Shown: positions 37,450-47,189, counted from the stretch's first letter. The stretch is 64,000 nucleotides of DNA from Pseudomonadota bacterium (GCA_018240465.1 JAFEFS010000074.1:1-64000), one strand, 5' to 3'. The notes: generated from the sequence alone by a model not told the origin. A program made the numbers and translations.

Positions 37450-38316
37450 TCAGTTGTACAGCGTGCCGGTATTCACGATCGGCTGCGTGCCGCGTTCTCC
37501 GCAAAGCACCACGAGCAGGTTCGACACCATCGCCGCCTTGCGTTCCTCGTCGAGCTGCACCACGCCGCGCGACTTCAACTGGTCGAGCGCCATTTCGACC
37601 ATCGTCACCGCGCCTTCGACGATGCGCGTGCGCGCAGCGATGATCGCGCTCGCCTGCTGGCGCTGCAGCATGGCTTGCGCGATTTCTGGCGCGAACGCGA
37701 GGTGCGAAATGCGCGCTTCGATCACCTTGACGCCCGCGTTGGAAAGACGCTCCTGAATCTGCTCCTGCAAGTGATCGGCGACTTCCTTGCCGTGGCTGCG
37801 CAACGAGATGCCGCCGGTGTCGTGCGAATCGTAGGGGTAGCTCTGTGCCATCTGGCGCAGCGCCGACTCACTCTGGATGTGGACGAAGTTCTCGTAGTCG
37901 TTGACCTGGAACAAGGCCTCGGCGGTGTCGACGACCTGCCAGACCACGACCGCGGCGATCTCGATCGGGTTGCCATCGAGATCGTTGACCTTGAGCTTGG
38001 ACGATTCGAAATTGCGCACGCGCAAGCTGACGCCGGTCTTGCTGTAGAACGGGTTTGCCCAGCGCGGGCCGGCGTCGCGCACCGTGCCGACATACTTGCC
38101 GAAGAACTGCAGCACCTTGCCCTCGTTCGGAGCCACGGTGAAGAAGCCGGCGAGGCACACCACCAGCACGATAGCGATGAGGATCGCAGCGACGATGCCC
38201 CACGGGCTCTTGCTCTGGATCGCGTGGATCAGTCCGGCGATGTCGGTGATCAGCAGGACGACCAGGCCGATCAGGGCGGGGATGCCGGACGGTGCGGACA
38301 CGGAACGTTCGTTCAT
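37450..38316 (-). CDS. SPFH (stomatin/prohibitin/flotillin) domain membrane protein
   Basis: 288 residues. Two N-terminal TM segments ([20 protein letters not shown] and [20 protein letters not shown]) precede an SPFH domain from [20 protein letters not shown] to [19 protein letters not shown] helical coiled region ([40 protein letters not shown]) and a short tail follow. SPFH proteins oligomerise into membrane microdomain scaffolds that shield proteases or lipids. It is the first gene of the operon; GAGGAAAC eight bases ahead is a strong ribosome site. Confidence 0.92.
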   Translation of the reverse strand: MNERSVSAPSGIPALIGLVVLLITDIAGLIHAIQSKSPWGIVAAILIAIVLVVCLAGFFTVAPNEGKVLQFFGKYVGTVRDAGPRWANPFYSKTGVSLRVRNFESSKLKVNDLDGNPIEIAAVVVWQVVDTAEALFQVNDYENFVHIQSESALRQMAQSYPYDSHDTGGISLRSHGKEVADHLQEQIQERLSNAGVKVIEARISHLAFAPEIAQAMLQRQQASAIIAARTRIVEGAVTMVEMALDQLKSRGVVQLDEERKAAMVSNLLVVLCGERGTQPIVNTGTLYN

Positions 38317-38343
38317 GGCGGTTTCCTCGATGAGTTCGAGATA

Positions 38344-38372
38344 ATTATATATCAAAAAGATATCATTGCCTA
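38344..38372 (-). promoter_or_regulatory. Promoter and possible operator of the SPFH operon
   Basis: On the minus strand TAGGCA (38367-38372) and TATAAT (38344-38349) are spaced by 17 bases, giving a near-consensus sigma-70 promoter about 20 bases above the leader. Two ATATCA copies on the plus strand, at 38349-38354 and 38360-38365, are 11 bases apart, one helical turn, and lie in the spacer. ATATC-AAAAA-GATAT is also a perfect inverted repeat. It is a possible ribbon-helix-helix operator. Confidence 0.65.
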
Positions 38373-38535
38373 TCAGGGCCGCAATTCTTGATGCTGGCTT
38401 CTCAAGGGTTGGCGATGATGTATGCCGACAGCGGCGCGTCGTCGGTCTCGGCCACGAGCGGTGGTTTGGACAACCCGGTTTCGTTCTCGATTGCGCCTGC
38501 GGCGCACCGAATATCGACCACATGCTCCGCCGATA

Positions 38536-39819
38536 TCAGGGCACAGCCCGGCTTGTCGTTTGCTCACCGCAATGGTCCTGCCGTGACCAAGCGATCGGCT
38601 TGATTTCACCGAGACCGAACACCCAGGCGGCGCCGCCAAGCAGGGATGCGGCGGCGGCGATGAGAAAGGCCGGCACAAAACTTCCGGTTCGATCGACCAG
38701 TATGCCAGTCAGGAACGGTGCAATGAGTCCGGCGATGTTGCCGAGGCAATTCTGCATGCCCACCCAGCGGCCAGCGGCAGCGGGCCCGGCCAGCGTTTGT
38801 GCAACGAGATAGATATGCGGCGCAGTCAGGCCGAAGGCGGCGCACGCCAACACCAACAGGCAGGCCGAAACCATGGTGCTGGCCAGTGCGCAGGCCGCGA
38901 CGCAGGCACCCACGATGCATGCACCTGCGGCCAGATACGTCTTGCACACGCGTGTGTGGCTGATGCCGGCGCGAATGCGCCGGTCGGTGATCCAACCATT
39001 GGCGGTAGCAACGACGGCCATAAGCAAATACGAGACTCCGCCGATCGTCGCCATTTGCGCGAGTGTCCAACCGCGTTCGCGCACGAGATAGTACGGAATC
39101 CAATTCAATACGAAATACCAGACGTAGTTCACGCCGAAATGCCCCAGGCTTGCGTACCACAGTGCGGGAGTACGCAACAGCACGGCGGTCGGCGGACCGG
39201 ATTCGGCATTTATCGCGCGCGGTTGGGGCAGATGCGGCTGCGCAATCGTGAGCCAGGGAATCACCCACAACAGACTGACCAGCCCAAAGCCGGCGAAGAA
39301 CCAGCGCCAGCCATAAGCGGCGATCAGCATTCCACCAAAGAAGATGCCGAAAGCAGGGCCGGCGGACAAGCCCACACTGGTCGCCGCATTGGCGATACCG
39401 CGCGCGGACTCCGGCACGCTGCGCGCGATGATGCTCGAAGCGGTGGGGAAGGAAACCGACTCGCCGAGACCGAGCAGCAGGCGCAGTCCGACCAACATGA
39501 CGAAGCCTTGTGCCAAGCCGGTAAGTGTCATGGCCAGCGACCAGACCACGAATCCGGTCAGCAGCACGTGCGCGGCACCGTAGCGGTCGGACAGCCACCC
39601 AACGGCGATCTGCATCGGTATGTAGGTAATGAAGAACGCAGTGAGCAGGAAGCCGAGTTGGGAGGTGGAGAGTTGGAATTCGTCCCTGATCGATGGTGCG
39701 GCGGTGGCGAGATTGCCGCGATCGATGTAGTTGATGAACACCGAAAGTCCGAGCAAGACCACGGTGGCGAGCAGCCAGCGTGGCAGGCGCTGCGAGGTGT
39801 CGATGATGCGATCATGCAT
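38536..39819 (-). CDS. MFS transporter of the anion:cation symporter (ACS) type
   Basis: 427 residues, about 12 TM. FINYIDRGNLATAAPSIRDE and the A-motif-like VGWLSDRYGAAHVL are typical of the ACS family, whose members import organic anions such as hexuronates, phthalate or galactarate. LGLGESVSFPTASSIIARSV is another family block. The ATG at 39819 follows AGGGAGGTTGT, a strong ribosome site; a long in-frame extension upstream is not family-like. The substrate is unknown. Confidence 0.9.
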   Translation of the reverse strand: MHDRIIDTSQRLPRWLLATVVLLGLSVFINYIDRGNLATAAPSIRDEFQLSTSQLGFLLTAFFITYIPMQIAVGWLSDRYGAAHVLLTGFVVWSLAMTLTGLAQGFVMLVGLRLLLGLGESVSFPTASSIIARSVPESARGIANAATSVGLSAGPAFGIFFGGMLIAAYGWRWFFAGFGLVSLLWVIPWLTIAQPHLPQPRAINAESGPPTAVLLRTPALWYASLGHFGVNYVWYFVLNWIPYYLVRERGWTLAQMATIGGVSYLLMAVVATANGWITDRRIRAGISHTRVCKTYLAAGACIVGACVAACALASTMVSACLLVLACAAFGLTAPHIYLVAQTLAGPAAAGRWVGMQNCLGNIAGLIAPFLTGILVDRTGSFVPAFLIAAAASLLGGAAWVFGLGEIKPIAWSRQDHCGEQTTSRAVP

Positions 39820-40164
39820 ACAACCTCCCTGACGCGGTTGTGGGTGGAACGGATTGGTGCAGGTCCCAAGCGCTGCTCGCGATTGCATGCGAAGGCGAAG
39901 CACCCCGTTGCCCGCCCTTCGGTTTTTGCTGTGTCGCACCCGAGTTCGTGGCATCGACGCGATGCCCGACGGCCAAAACGCGTACAGGCTACTCCGGCGC
40001 CGTGTCGGCCGGAAGTACTGTACGTAGCGACGAGCGATCCGCACTGCGGCGGAGGAACCAGCATGTGCCCGGAACGTGGGTCTTGCCCATTTCATTGGCA
40101 TGCGCAAGCGCCTTCATATCGAGGTGAACCCCATGCGAGCGATGCAGCTGGTCGTCGCCGACGA
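39820..40164. other. Intergenic stretch, nothing recognised
   Basis: 345 bases between the MFS start and the transglutaminase-like gene end. No reading frame shows family character; the MFS promoter should be here. Confidence 0.45.
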
Positions 40165-41604
40165 CTATGGGGTCAACGGCGTGACGGCATCGATGCGCAC
40201 ACGGCCCAGGGTGTTGAAGCCGGCGTAAAAACGCCACGGATCGCCGTTGCCGGTGGATAGCGCGACGTGGCCGGCGTCGAAGCCTTGCAGCGCGGCGTCG
40301 TAACTGCGCCAGTGCCCGTCGACCCAGGCTTGCGCCCAGGCGTGCGGCACGAATACATCGGTCTTGCCCGCGTAGTGGTCGATGTAAACGAGGCCGTCGA
40401 CGACGCGGGTCGGAATGCCGAGCGCGCGGCCGAGCGCGGCGAGCAACACGGCGTGTTCGGTGCAGTCGCCTTCGGGATTCTTCGCCACTTCGAGTGCGGA
40501 AGCGTAGCCGACGCTGAGGTCCTTGGTGCGGATGAACTTGCGCACGAAGTCCTCGAGGTTCTGCATCTGCGCCGCCGCGGACTTTGCATCGCCCGCGCCT
40601 TCGTGCGCGAGCTTGACGATCTCCGGTGCGGCGCTCTGCAACCAGTCGTTCGGCCGGGTGTCGGCGGCGGCGGGCCTGCCTTCGCGCGCGGCCGCCGCGG
40701 ATGCCGGCGCGATGCGCAGCTCGACCTTGCCATCTGCCATCGCGATCACCTGCTGCTCATCGGTGGTCGCGAACTTCAGCGCTTCGCCGCTGCTGTCGGT
40801 CGGGCTGAGAAGGATGCGCGCGCCGTTGCTGCGCTCGCTCGAAGTCAACGCGCGCGGCGACTCGAGCATCGTGCGCACGAGGACATCAGGGGCCTGGTTC
40901 GGCGCGGTGGCGCAATCCTTCGAGCAGGCAAGCATGGTCAACTCGTAGCCCATCATCGGCACGAGCAGTTTGCGTACGCTCGCATCGGCGTCGACCCAGG
41001 AGACGGTGCGCGTCGGCGTGCCGCCAAGGGCGATCGTCTGTTCGATGCGCACGACTTCGCGGCGGCCTTCGGGCAGCTCGATCGACTCGCGCGCGCCGAC
41101 GCGCGAGTCGACCTCGACCGCTTCGAGATTCTCGGCCTGGAACGCGAGCGCCTTGTAGCGCGTGCCGGGTACGAGCCCGTGTTTTTCCTCGATCAGGCGC
41201 ATTCCTTCGGCAAGCACGGCGCCCTGTGGCCAATCGATCGTGCGCGTTCGTGTTGCACCGCCGACCTCGCTGGTCACCTCGAGTTTGCCATCGCTGCGCA
41301 GCGTGCCGCGCTGCACGCTTTCGATGCCGGAAATTTTCGTGCGCGATTCGAAGCGCAGCGGTTTGCCTGCACGCGTTTCCTCGTCGGTCTCGCTCGTGCT
41401 CAGCGCAAGCTTGAGGCCGGAGCGCTCGAGTTCGATCTGCATCGCCTGGGTCGTGCGCACGCGCTCGCCATCGATGTTGCGCGTGGTGTGCATGCTGCCG
41501 ATCTTGCGCCCGTCGAGCAGCACGCTCATCCAGGTATCGTCGGGCGCTGCCGCGCGTGCGGCGGCAAGCGGCAGCAGGGCCAGGAAACAGAGAAGGCGCA
41601 GCAT
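40165..41604 (-). CDS. Exported transglutaminase-like domain protein
   Basis: 479 residues. A signal peptide (MLRLLCFLALLPLAAARAAA) leads to a beta-rich N-terminal half. The transglutaminase-like core follows in the C-terminal quarter: Cys in NPEGDCTEHAVLLAALGRAL, then GIPTRVVDGLVY, His in VFVPHAWAQAWVDG and Asp in YDAAL. The Cys-His-Asp triad is therefore complete, pointing to a periplasmic cysteine hydrolase or amidase rather than a cross-linker. It stands alone on the minus strand, divergent from the RCC1-repeat gene. The substrate is unknown. Confidence 0.88.
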   Translation of the reverse strand: MLRLLCFLALLPLAAARAAAPDDTWMSVLLDGRKIGSMHTTRNIDGERVRTTQAMQIELERSGLKLALSTSETDEETRAGKPLRFESRTKISGIESVQRGTLRSDGKLEVTSEVGGATRTRTIDWPQGAVLAEGMRLIEEKHGLVPGTRYKALAFQAENLEAVEVDSRVGARESIELPEGRREVVRIEQTIALGGTPTRTVSWVDADASVRKLLVPMMGYELTMLACSKDCATAPNQAPDVLVRTMLESPRALTSSERSNGARILLSPTDSSGEALKFATTDEQQVIAMADGKVELRIAPASAAAAREGRPAAADTRPNDWLQSAAPEIVKLAHEGAGDAKSAAAQMQNLEDFVRKFIRTKDLSVGYASALEVAKNPEGDCTEHAVLLAALGRALGIPTRVVDGLVYIDHYAGKTDVFVPHAWAQAWVDGHWRSYDAALQGFDAGHVALSTGNGDPWRFYAGFNTLGRVRIDAVTPLTP

Positions 41605-41855
41605 GGAAATATCGCGGAAGGGAACAGTGCCCTAGGATACCCGAAGCAGTCGGCAAGACTCGGCGGCGTGACGAGGATTCGCGTGTTGTAGCAAGGATCC
41701 GATGCCGAGTCCGCGTGATTTTCGACGATGCGGGAATCTGTTAGGCTTGGCTGCCCCTGTCGTCTGGAAATTTTCGCGACCCGCCGTCGATGGCCATTGT
41801 CCGCGTCAACGACAGGAGCTTGCACTTCGAAAGTCAGAGTGAGACAGGGGGTTTT

Positions 41856-44800
41856 ATGCGGCGTCGAATTGCGGTCCGTGCTTGGGCCGCGGGCTTGCTT
41901 CTGGCCGTGGCGCCGGTGGCATGGGGGCTCAATACGCCCAGCGTGCTCGATTCCGTCACCACCCAAGTCTCGACTGGTCTCTATCATGGCTGCGGGCTGA
42001 GTACGGCAGGCGGCGTGAAGTGTTGGGGCAACAACGCGCACGGCCAGCTCGGCAATGGGTCGATCGTGGACAGTTCCTTGCCGGTGATTGTGACGGGCCT
42101 GACCGGCGGCGTGGCGGTGATCGCGGGGGGCGGCACGCACACATGCGCGCTGACCATGACGGGGGGCGTGAAGTGCTGGGGCAACAACAGCGATGGCCAG
42201 CTCGGCAACAACTCGACCACGGACAGCAACACACCGGTGGATGTGACGGGCCTCACCAGCGGCGTGGCCGCGATCGCAACCGGTGGCAGCCATACCTGCG
42301 CGCTGACCACGACGGGTGGGGTCAAGTGCTGGGGCCATAACACCGATGGCGAGCTCGGCAACAACTCGACAGTGGCCAGTCCGACACCGGTGGACGTGGC
42401 CGGCCTGACCAGCGGTGTGGCGGCAATCGCGGCGGGTGGCTTTCATACCTGCGCGTTGACCACCGCAGGCGGGGTCAAGTGCTGGGGCGCCAACGGTGAA
42501 GGCCAGCTCGGCAACGGCTCGGCCACGACCAGCCTGACTGCCGTTAATGTCAGTGGCCTCGCCAGCGGCGTGGCGGCGATCACGACCGGCGGGTACCACA
42601 CCTGCGTATTGACTACGGCGGGTGGAGTCAAGTGCTGGGGCGGCAACGGCAACGGCCAACTCGGCAACAACTCGACTGCGGCCAATCCGACGCCGGTGGA
42701 TGTGGCGGGCCTGACCAGCGGCGCCGCAGCTGTCGCCGCGGGCGACTTTCACACCTGCGCCATGACCACGGCGGGCGGAATGAAGTGCTGGGGCGACAAC
42801 GGCAACGGCCAGCTTGGCAACAACTCGATTGCGACCAGCCTGATACCCGTGGATGTGATGGGCCTGGCCGCCGGTGTAGCGGCGATTGCGCCGGGCGGTT
42901 TTCACACCTGCGCGTTGACCGCATCAGGCGGGGTGAAGTGCTGGGGCGCCAACAGCAACGGCCAGATCGGCAACGGCTCGACCACCGACAGTCATACGTC
43001 GGTGGATGTAGCCGGTCTGAGCAGCGGCGTGGCGGCAGTCGCGACGGGCGGCTTTCACACCTGTGCGTTGACCGCGGCGGGCGGAGCGAAGTGCTGGGGA
43101 GCCGACGGCGAGGGCCAGCTCGGCAACGGCACCGCCACCGACAGCCTGACTCCCGTGGACGTCACGGGCCTCGCCAGCGGCTTGGCGGCGATTGCGACGG
43201 GCGGATATCACAGTTGCGCGTTGACCAGCGCCGGCGGGATCAAGTGCTGGGGTGCTGACGGCAATGGCCAACTCGGCAATGGCCTGACGACCGCCAATCC
43301 GACACCGGTGGATGTGACCGGCTTGACCAGCGGCGTGGCGGCGATTGCCGCCGGCGCTTATCACACCTGCGCGCTGACTGCGGCGGGCGGAGTGAAATGT
43401 TGGGGCAGCAACGGCGATGGCCAGCTCGGCAACGGTTCGACGACGGACAGTTCGACGCCGGTCGATGTGACCGGCCTGACCAGTGGAGTGGCGGCAATTG
43501 CGACAGGTGCGGGCGCCAATCACACCTGTGCGCTGACCACGTTGGGTGGCGTGAAGTGCTGGGGCAACAACATCGATGGACAGCTCGGCAACGGCTCGAC
43601 CACCAACAGCCCGACTCCCGTGGATGTGACCGGGCTGACCGCCGGGACGGCAACGATCGCGACGGGTGGCTACCACACCTGCGCGCGCACCACGACGGGT
43701 GGGATGAAATGCTGGGGCGCCAACGGCGCTGGGCAGCTCGGCAACGCTTCGACGACGGCCAGCCCGACACCGGTGGATGTAACGGGCTTGACCAGCGGCG
43801 TTGCGGCAATCACGGCAGGAGTCGATCACAGTTGCGCGCTGACTGCGGCGGGTGGGGTCAAGTGTTGGGGTGCCGACGGCAATGGCCAGCTTGGCAACGG
43901 CTTGACCACGAACAGCTCGACGCCTGTCGATGTAACCAACCTGACCGCCGGTGTGGCAGTGGTCGCGACGGGGGGCAACCACAACTGCGCACTGGTCACC
44001 GCGGGCGGGATGGAGTGCTGGGGCTACAACCTGAGCGGCCAACTCGGCAACGGCGCGACTTCGGACAGCCCTGTTCCGGTGAACATGCTGTCCGGCCAGA
44101 CGCTCAACGCTTTTGCTCCGGGCACGGCTGGCACTGGCACACCGTTGTCAGCGATAGCGGCTGGAGTCGGCGCGCCGCTGAGCGCCGCAGCCAGCGGCGG
44201 AGGCAGCGTCGCCATCGTCTACGACGTATGGACCCCGGGTACCTGCTCGGTGGCGGGTGCCACGTTGACCGCTCCGGCTGCCGGGGTGCTGTGCGGCGTA
44301 CGCGCTTCGCGCTCCGGCGGCAGCGACGGTGGCAACGGCACCACTGCGGCGGCCCCGCAGCAACTGCGTCTGATCCTGGTCACGCCCGCCACGCCGATGC
44401 TGACGCTCTCCAGTTCACTCAACCCGAGCGCGCAGGGCGTCAGCGTCACCTTCAGCGCGACCTTTGCCAACGCCGGAACGTTGACCGGATCGGGCAATGT
44501 CTCGTTCTGCGCCGATGCGACCACGACCAACGCGGCCTGCACCGGCGGTACCGTGCTGTGCACGGTCGCGGCCAGTGCCAGTCCGACGACGTGCATGACC
44601 AGCGCGCTCGCGGCCGGCGCGCACGCGATCACGGCATATTTTGCCGGCGACACGAACAATCACGCGGCCGCATCGGCCGCGCTCATGCAGGTCGTGACCA
44701 GTCCGCCGGCAATCACCAGCGCGAACAACACGGCATTCGCGGTGGGAGCGGCCGGCACGTTCACGGTGACGACAACGGGTGTTCCGACGCCGTCGGTCAG

Positions 44801-46622
44801 TGAAACAGGTGCATTGCCGGCTGGCGTGACGTTCACCGACAACGGCAACGGCACGGCCACGCTGTCGGGTACGCCTGCCTTGGCCACGGTGGGCACTTAT
44901 CCGCTCAGTTTCAAGGCGACGAACGGCATTGCGCCGGATGCAACGCAGAACTTCACGCTGAGCGTCGGCAAGGGCACGCAGAGCATCACGTTCGGCGTGC
45001 AGACTCCGGCCAGTCGCCCGTTCGCCAACGGCGCCACGTTCACGCTCGATCCGCTGGCCAGCGCCAGTAGCGGCCTGGCAGTCAGCTACGCCTCACTCAC
45101 GCCGGGAGTGTGTTCGATCGCCGCCAGCACCGTGGCGATGGTCGCGGACGGCACCTGCACGATCAGCGCAAACCAGTCCGGCGACGCGAACTGGCAGGCG
45201 GCCGCACCGGTATCGCAGTCCGTTGCCCTCGTGCAGTACTGGGCCGTGACCACCGCGGTCAGCGGCAGCGGCGGATCAGTCTCCGCGCCGGCGACTGCTT
45301 CGGTCGCAGAGGGCTCGGCCACGACGTTCACCATCACCCCGGATCCGGGCCATGCGGTAGGCACGGTGGCTGGCACGACATGCACGCCGAGCCTGCAAGG
45401 CGGCAGTATCTGGACCACCGGCGCGATCACGGCGAATTGTGCGATCACGGTGACATTCTCGCCGGGCTTTGTCTCGCTCAATCCCGCGCGCCTGCTTGAT
45501 ACGCGCGCCGGTGCCAGCACGGTGGATGGCCAGTTCGCGGGCGTCGGCGCACTCGGCGCGGGCGGCCGACTCGATCTGGTCGTGGCGGGACGCGGCGGCG
45601 TACCTGCCACTGGCGTCGTCGCCGTGGTGTTGAATGTGACGACGGCTTTGCCCACCGGCCCTGGCTTTGTCACGGTATGGCCTACGGGCGCGGCGCAACC
45701 GTTGGCATCGAACCTCAATTTCGTAGCCGGGCAAACCATTCCCAACCTCGTGATCGCCAAACTCGGCGTCGACGGCAAAGTGTCGCTGTTCGCATCGGCT
45801 GGCACACACCTGATCGCCGACGTTGCGGGATACTTCAGCGCCGCGACGGATCTGGTCGCGCTGACGCCGGCACGCTTGCTCGATACGCGCGCCGGCAACG
45901 CAACTGTCGACGGTCAATTCGCCGGCCAGGGCGCGCTCGCACCCGGGGCCAGGCTCGACCTGCAGGTTTCCGGGCGATATGCCCTGCCGGCGACCGGTGT
46001 CGGCGCGGTACTGCTGAACACGACCGTGGCCAATCCGAGCGCGCCGGGCTATCTGACGCTATGGCCCGCCGATGCCGCGCAGCCGGTGGCGTCGAATCTC
46101 AACTTCACGCCGGGCTTGACCATTCCGAATCTGGTGTTGGCCAAAGTCAGCAGCGCGGGTCGGGTATCGATCTACAATTCCGCCGGCACCACCGACGTGG
46201 TGGCGGACGTGCAGGGCTGGTTTCCGCTGTCATCGCAACTCACGTCCCTGGTGCCGGCGCGCGTGGTGGATACGCGTACCGGAGCGTTCACCGTCGATGG
46301 CCAGTTTGCGGGCGGCGGTGCGTTGGCGGCCCTCAGCACGACGGATGTCAACTTGCTCGGTCGCGGCGGGGTGCCGGCCAGCGGAGTGGATGCGGTCGTG
46401 TTGAACGTGACGGTGACCGGGACGGCCGGCGCCGGGTATCTGACGGTGTGGCCAACCGGATCGGCGCAACCGAATGCATCCAACCTCAACTACGTCGCGA
46501 ACCAGACCATACCGAACATGGTTACTGCCAAGGTCGGCAACAACGGAAAAGTGTCGTTCTACGTCGGCAGCGGCAACAGCACGCAGCTCGTCGTCGACGT
46601 GGTAGGCTGGTTTGCGCGCTGA
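41856..46622 (+). CDS. Exported RCC1-repeat protein with Ig-like modules and C-terminal repeats
   Basis: 1588 residues. A signal peptide (MRRRIAVRAWAAGLLLAVAP) is followed by 14 RCC1-type repeats of about 51 residues (about 45-754). The pattern is GGVKCWGxNGxGQLGNGS, then TPVDVTGLTSGVAAIATGG and HTC; each repeat has two Cys at fixed places (KCWG and HTC). Then come Ig-like or Big-type modules (about 848-1128), a short beta region, and three 128-residue repeats at 1210-1588. Each opens PARLLDTRAG and contains GVPATGV, VLNVT and SNLNF. The start ATG at 41856 follows ACAGGGGG. It is probably a surface or secreted seven-bladed-propeller-like protein; its ligand is unknown. Confidence 0.9.
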   Translation: MRRRIAVRAWAAGLLLAVAPVAWGLNTPSVLDSVTTQVSTGLYHGCGLSTAGGVKCWGNNAHGQLGNGSIVDSSLPVIVTGLTGGVAVIAGGGTHTCALTMTGGVKCWGNNSDGQLGNNSTTDSNTPVDVTGLTSGVAAIATGGSHTCALTTTGGVKCWGHNTDGELGNNSTVASPTPVDVAGLTSGVAAIAAGGFHTCALTTAGGVKCWGANGEGQLGNGSATTSLTAVNVSGLASGVAAITTGGYHTCVLTTAGGVKCWGGNGNGQLGNNSTAANPTPVDVAGLTSGAAAVAAGDFHTCAMTTAGGMKCWGDNGNGQLGNNSIATSLIPVDVMGLAAGVAAIAPGGFHTCALTASGGVKCWGANSNGQIGNGSTTDSHTSVDVAGLSSGVAAVATGGFHTCALTAAGGAKCWGADGEGQLGNGTATDSLTPVDVTGLASGLAAIATGGYHSCALTSAGGIKCWGADGNGQLGNGLTTANPTPVDVTGLTSGVAAIAAGAYHTCALTAAGGVKCWGSNGDGQLGNGSTTDSSTPVDVTGLTSGVAAIATGAGANHTCALTTLGGVKCWGNNIDGQLGNGSTTNSPTPVDVTGLTAGTATIATGGYHTCARTTTGGMKCWGANGAGQLGNASTTASPTPVDVTGLTSGVAAITAGVDHSCALTAAGGVKCWGADGNGQLGNGLTTNSSTPVDVTNLTAGVAVVATGGNHNCALVTAGGMECWGYNLSGQLGNGATSDSPVPVNMLSGQTLNAFAPGTAGTGTPLSAIAAGVGAPLSAAASGGGSVAIVYDVWTPGTCSVAGATLTAPAAGVLCGVRASRSGGSDGGNGTTAAAPQQLRLILVTPATPMLTLSSSLNPSAQGVSVTFSATFANAGTLTGSGNVSFCADATTTNAACTGGTVLCTVAASASPTTCMTSALAAGAHAITAYFAGDTNNHAAASAALMQVVTSPPAITSANNTAFAVGAAGTFTVTTTGVPTPSVSETGALPAGVTFTDNGNGTATLSGTPALATVGTYPLSFKATNGIAPDATQNFTLSVGKGTQSITFGVQTPASRPFANGATFTLDPLASASSGLAVSYASLTPGVCSIAASTVAMVADGTCTISANQSGDANWQAAAPVSQSVALVQYWAVTTAVSGSGGSVSAPATASVAEGSATTFTITPDPGHAVGTVAGTTCTPSLQGGSIWTTGAITANCAITVTFSPGFVSLNPARLLDTRAGASTVDGQFAGVGALGAGGRLDLVVAGRGGVPATGVVAVVLNVTTALPTGPGFVTVWPTGAAQPLASNLNFVAGQTIPNLVIAKLGVDGKVSLFASAGTHLIADVAGYFSAATDLVALTPARLLDTRAGNATVDGQFAGQGALAPGARLDLQVSGRYALPATGVGAVLLNTTVANPSAPGYLTLWPADAAQPVASNLNFTPGLTIPNLVLAKVSSAGRVSIYNSAGTTDVVADVQGWFPLSSQLTSLVPARVVDTRTGAFTVDGQFAGGGALAALSTTDVNLLGRGGVPASGVDAVVLNVTVTGTAGAGYLTVWPTGSAQPNASNLNYVANQTIPNMVTAKVGNNGKVSFYVGSGNSTQLVVDVVGWFAR
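41990..44117 (+). repeat. 14 tandem 153-bp repeats encoding RCC1-type units
   Basis: Fourteen units of 51 codons run in frame (unit 10 has 53 codons). They share TGGGGC, GGCCAGCTCGGCAA and GTGGATGTGAC elements, so they are near-identical at DNA level and prone to recombination. Length variation between strains would be expected. Confidence 0.85.
45483..46622 (+). repeat. Three tandem 128-codon repeats at the C terminus
   Basis: Units begin at 45483, 45867 and 46254 (spacing 384 and 387 bases) at the Pro of PAR(L/V)(L/V)DTR. Each ends with a DVxGxF motif. Similar repeats are common in secreted actinobacterial proteins (established pattern), and are less expected here. Confidence 0.8.
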
Positions 46623-46804
46623 GCGCTTTCGATTCAAGTATCTGCAACCTCGCCATTCCCGCGATGGCGGAGCTATCGACAGCCGAATGGCTGGCCATCC
46701 CGTTCTTGATCTTCGCTGCGATGGAGCAAGAACCCGAATCCGGGCTCCATGCCTCGCATGGCCCCGGAACGACGGGGCAAGCACTACAGACGAAACCGAT
46801 CTAA

Positions 46805-47189
46805 CAGGCTGTTGAGAAGAAACTACGCTGCGAATTGCTGATCATAGAAACGACCGATCATGCGGCGAATCAAGCGATGCGTGGAGCGGATGGGCAGCAG
46901 CCGGGGATGTTCTCCTGCGTGTCGGTCGAGGCGGGTGTGCCGGCGAATCGTCCGATCCGCAAGCTGCCGCTGGTCGGTCCGGACGCCGTGCGCGGCTGGA
47001 CGACGCGGACGTGCGCCGCCTGCAACCTGATCCGACTCGGTGGCATCGGCGCATGGTGGGACCCATCGCCGGCCTGAGGAGAAGTGCGTTCGGTGGCCGC
47101 ATATCCGCACCTGCACATCCCGGATCGAAGCGCCCGGCGATGGAAAAGCCCTATCGTTGGGAGGGAAAGGCGAGCTTCCCAACAGCCTG
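46805..47189 (+). mobile_element. 385-bp internally deleted IS5-type element
   Basis: The ends CAGGCTGTTGAGAAG (left, 46805-46819) and its near inverse at 47175-47189 (CAGGCTGTTGGGAAG when reversed) form 15-bp terminal inverted repeats with one mismatch. Both sides are flanked by CTAA (46801-46804 and 47190-47193), a YTAR-type 4-bp target duplication as made by IS5 elements. The inside keeps only transposase ends. It is a MITE-like relic, about a third of full length. Confidence 0.8.
46877..47077 (+). pseudogene. Transposase remnant (IS5/IS1182-like), central part lost
   Basis: A 66-codon frame joins a transposase N terminus (MRGADGQQPGMFSCVSVEAG, VPANRPIRKL) directly to a C terminus (CAACNLIRLGGIGAWW). 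Full proteins have several hundred residues between these ends, including the DDE catalytic residues. The product cannot transpose alone. Confidence 0.75.

Noticed and set aside
41526..42905. 459-codon minus frame with His/Ala repeats near the RCC1 gene
   Set aside because: Its repeats are only the reverse reading of the RCC1 repeat DNA, and it also crosses the end of the transglutaminase-like gene.
41990..44117. Possible CRISPR-like array because of 14 regular 153-bp units
   Set aside because: The units are in frame, coding and contiguous without unique spacers; they are RCC1 protein repeats.
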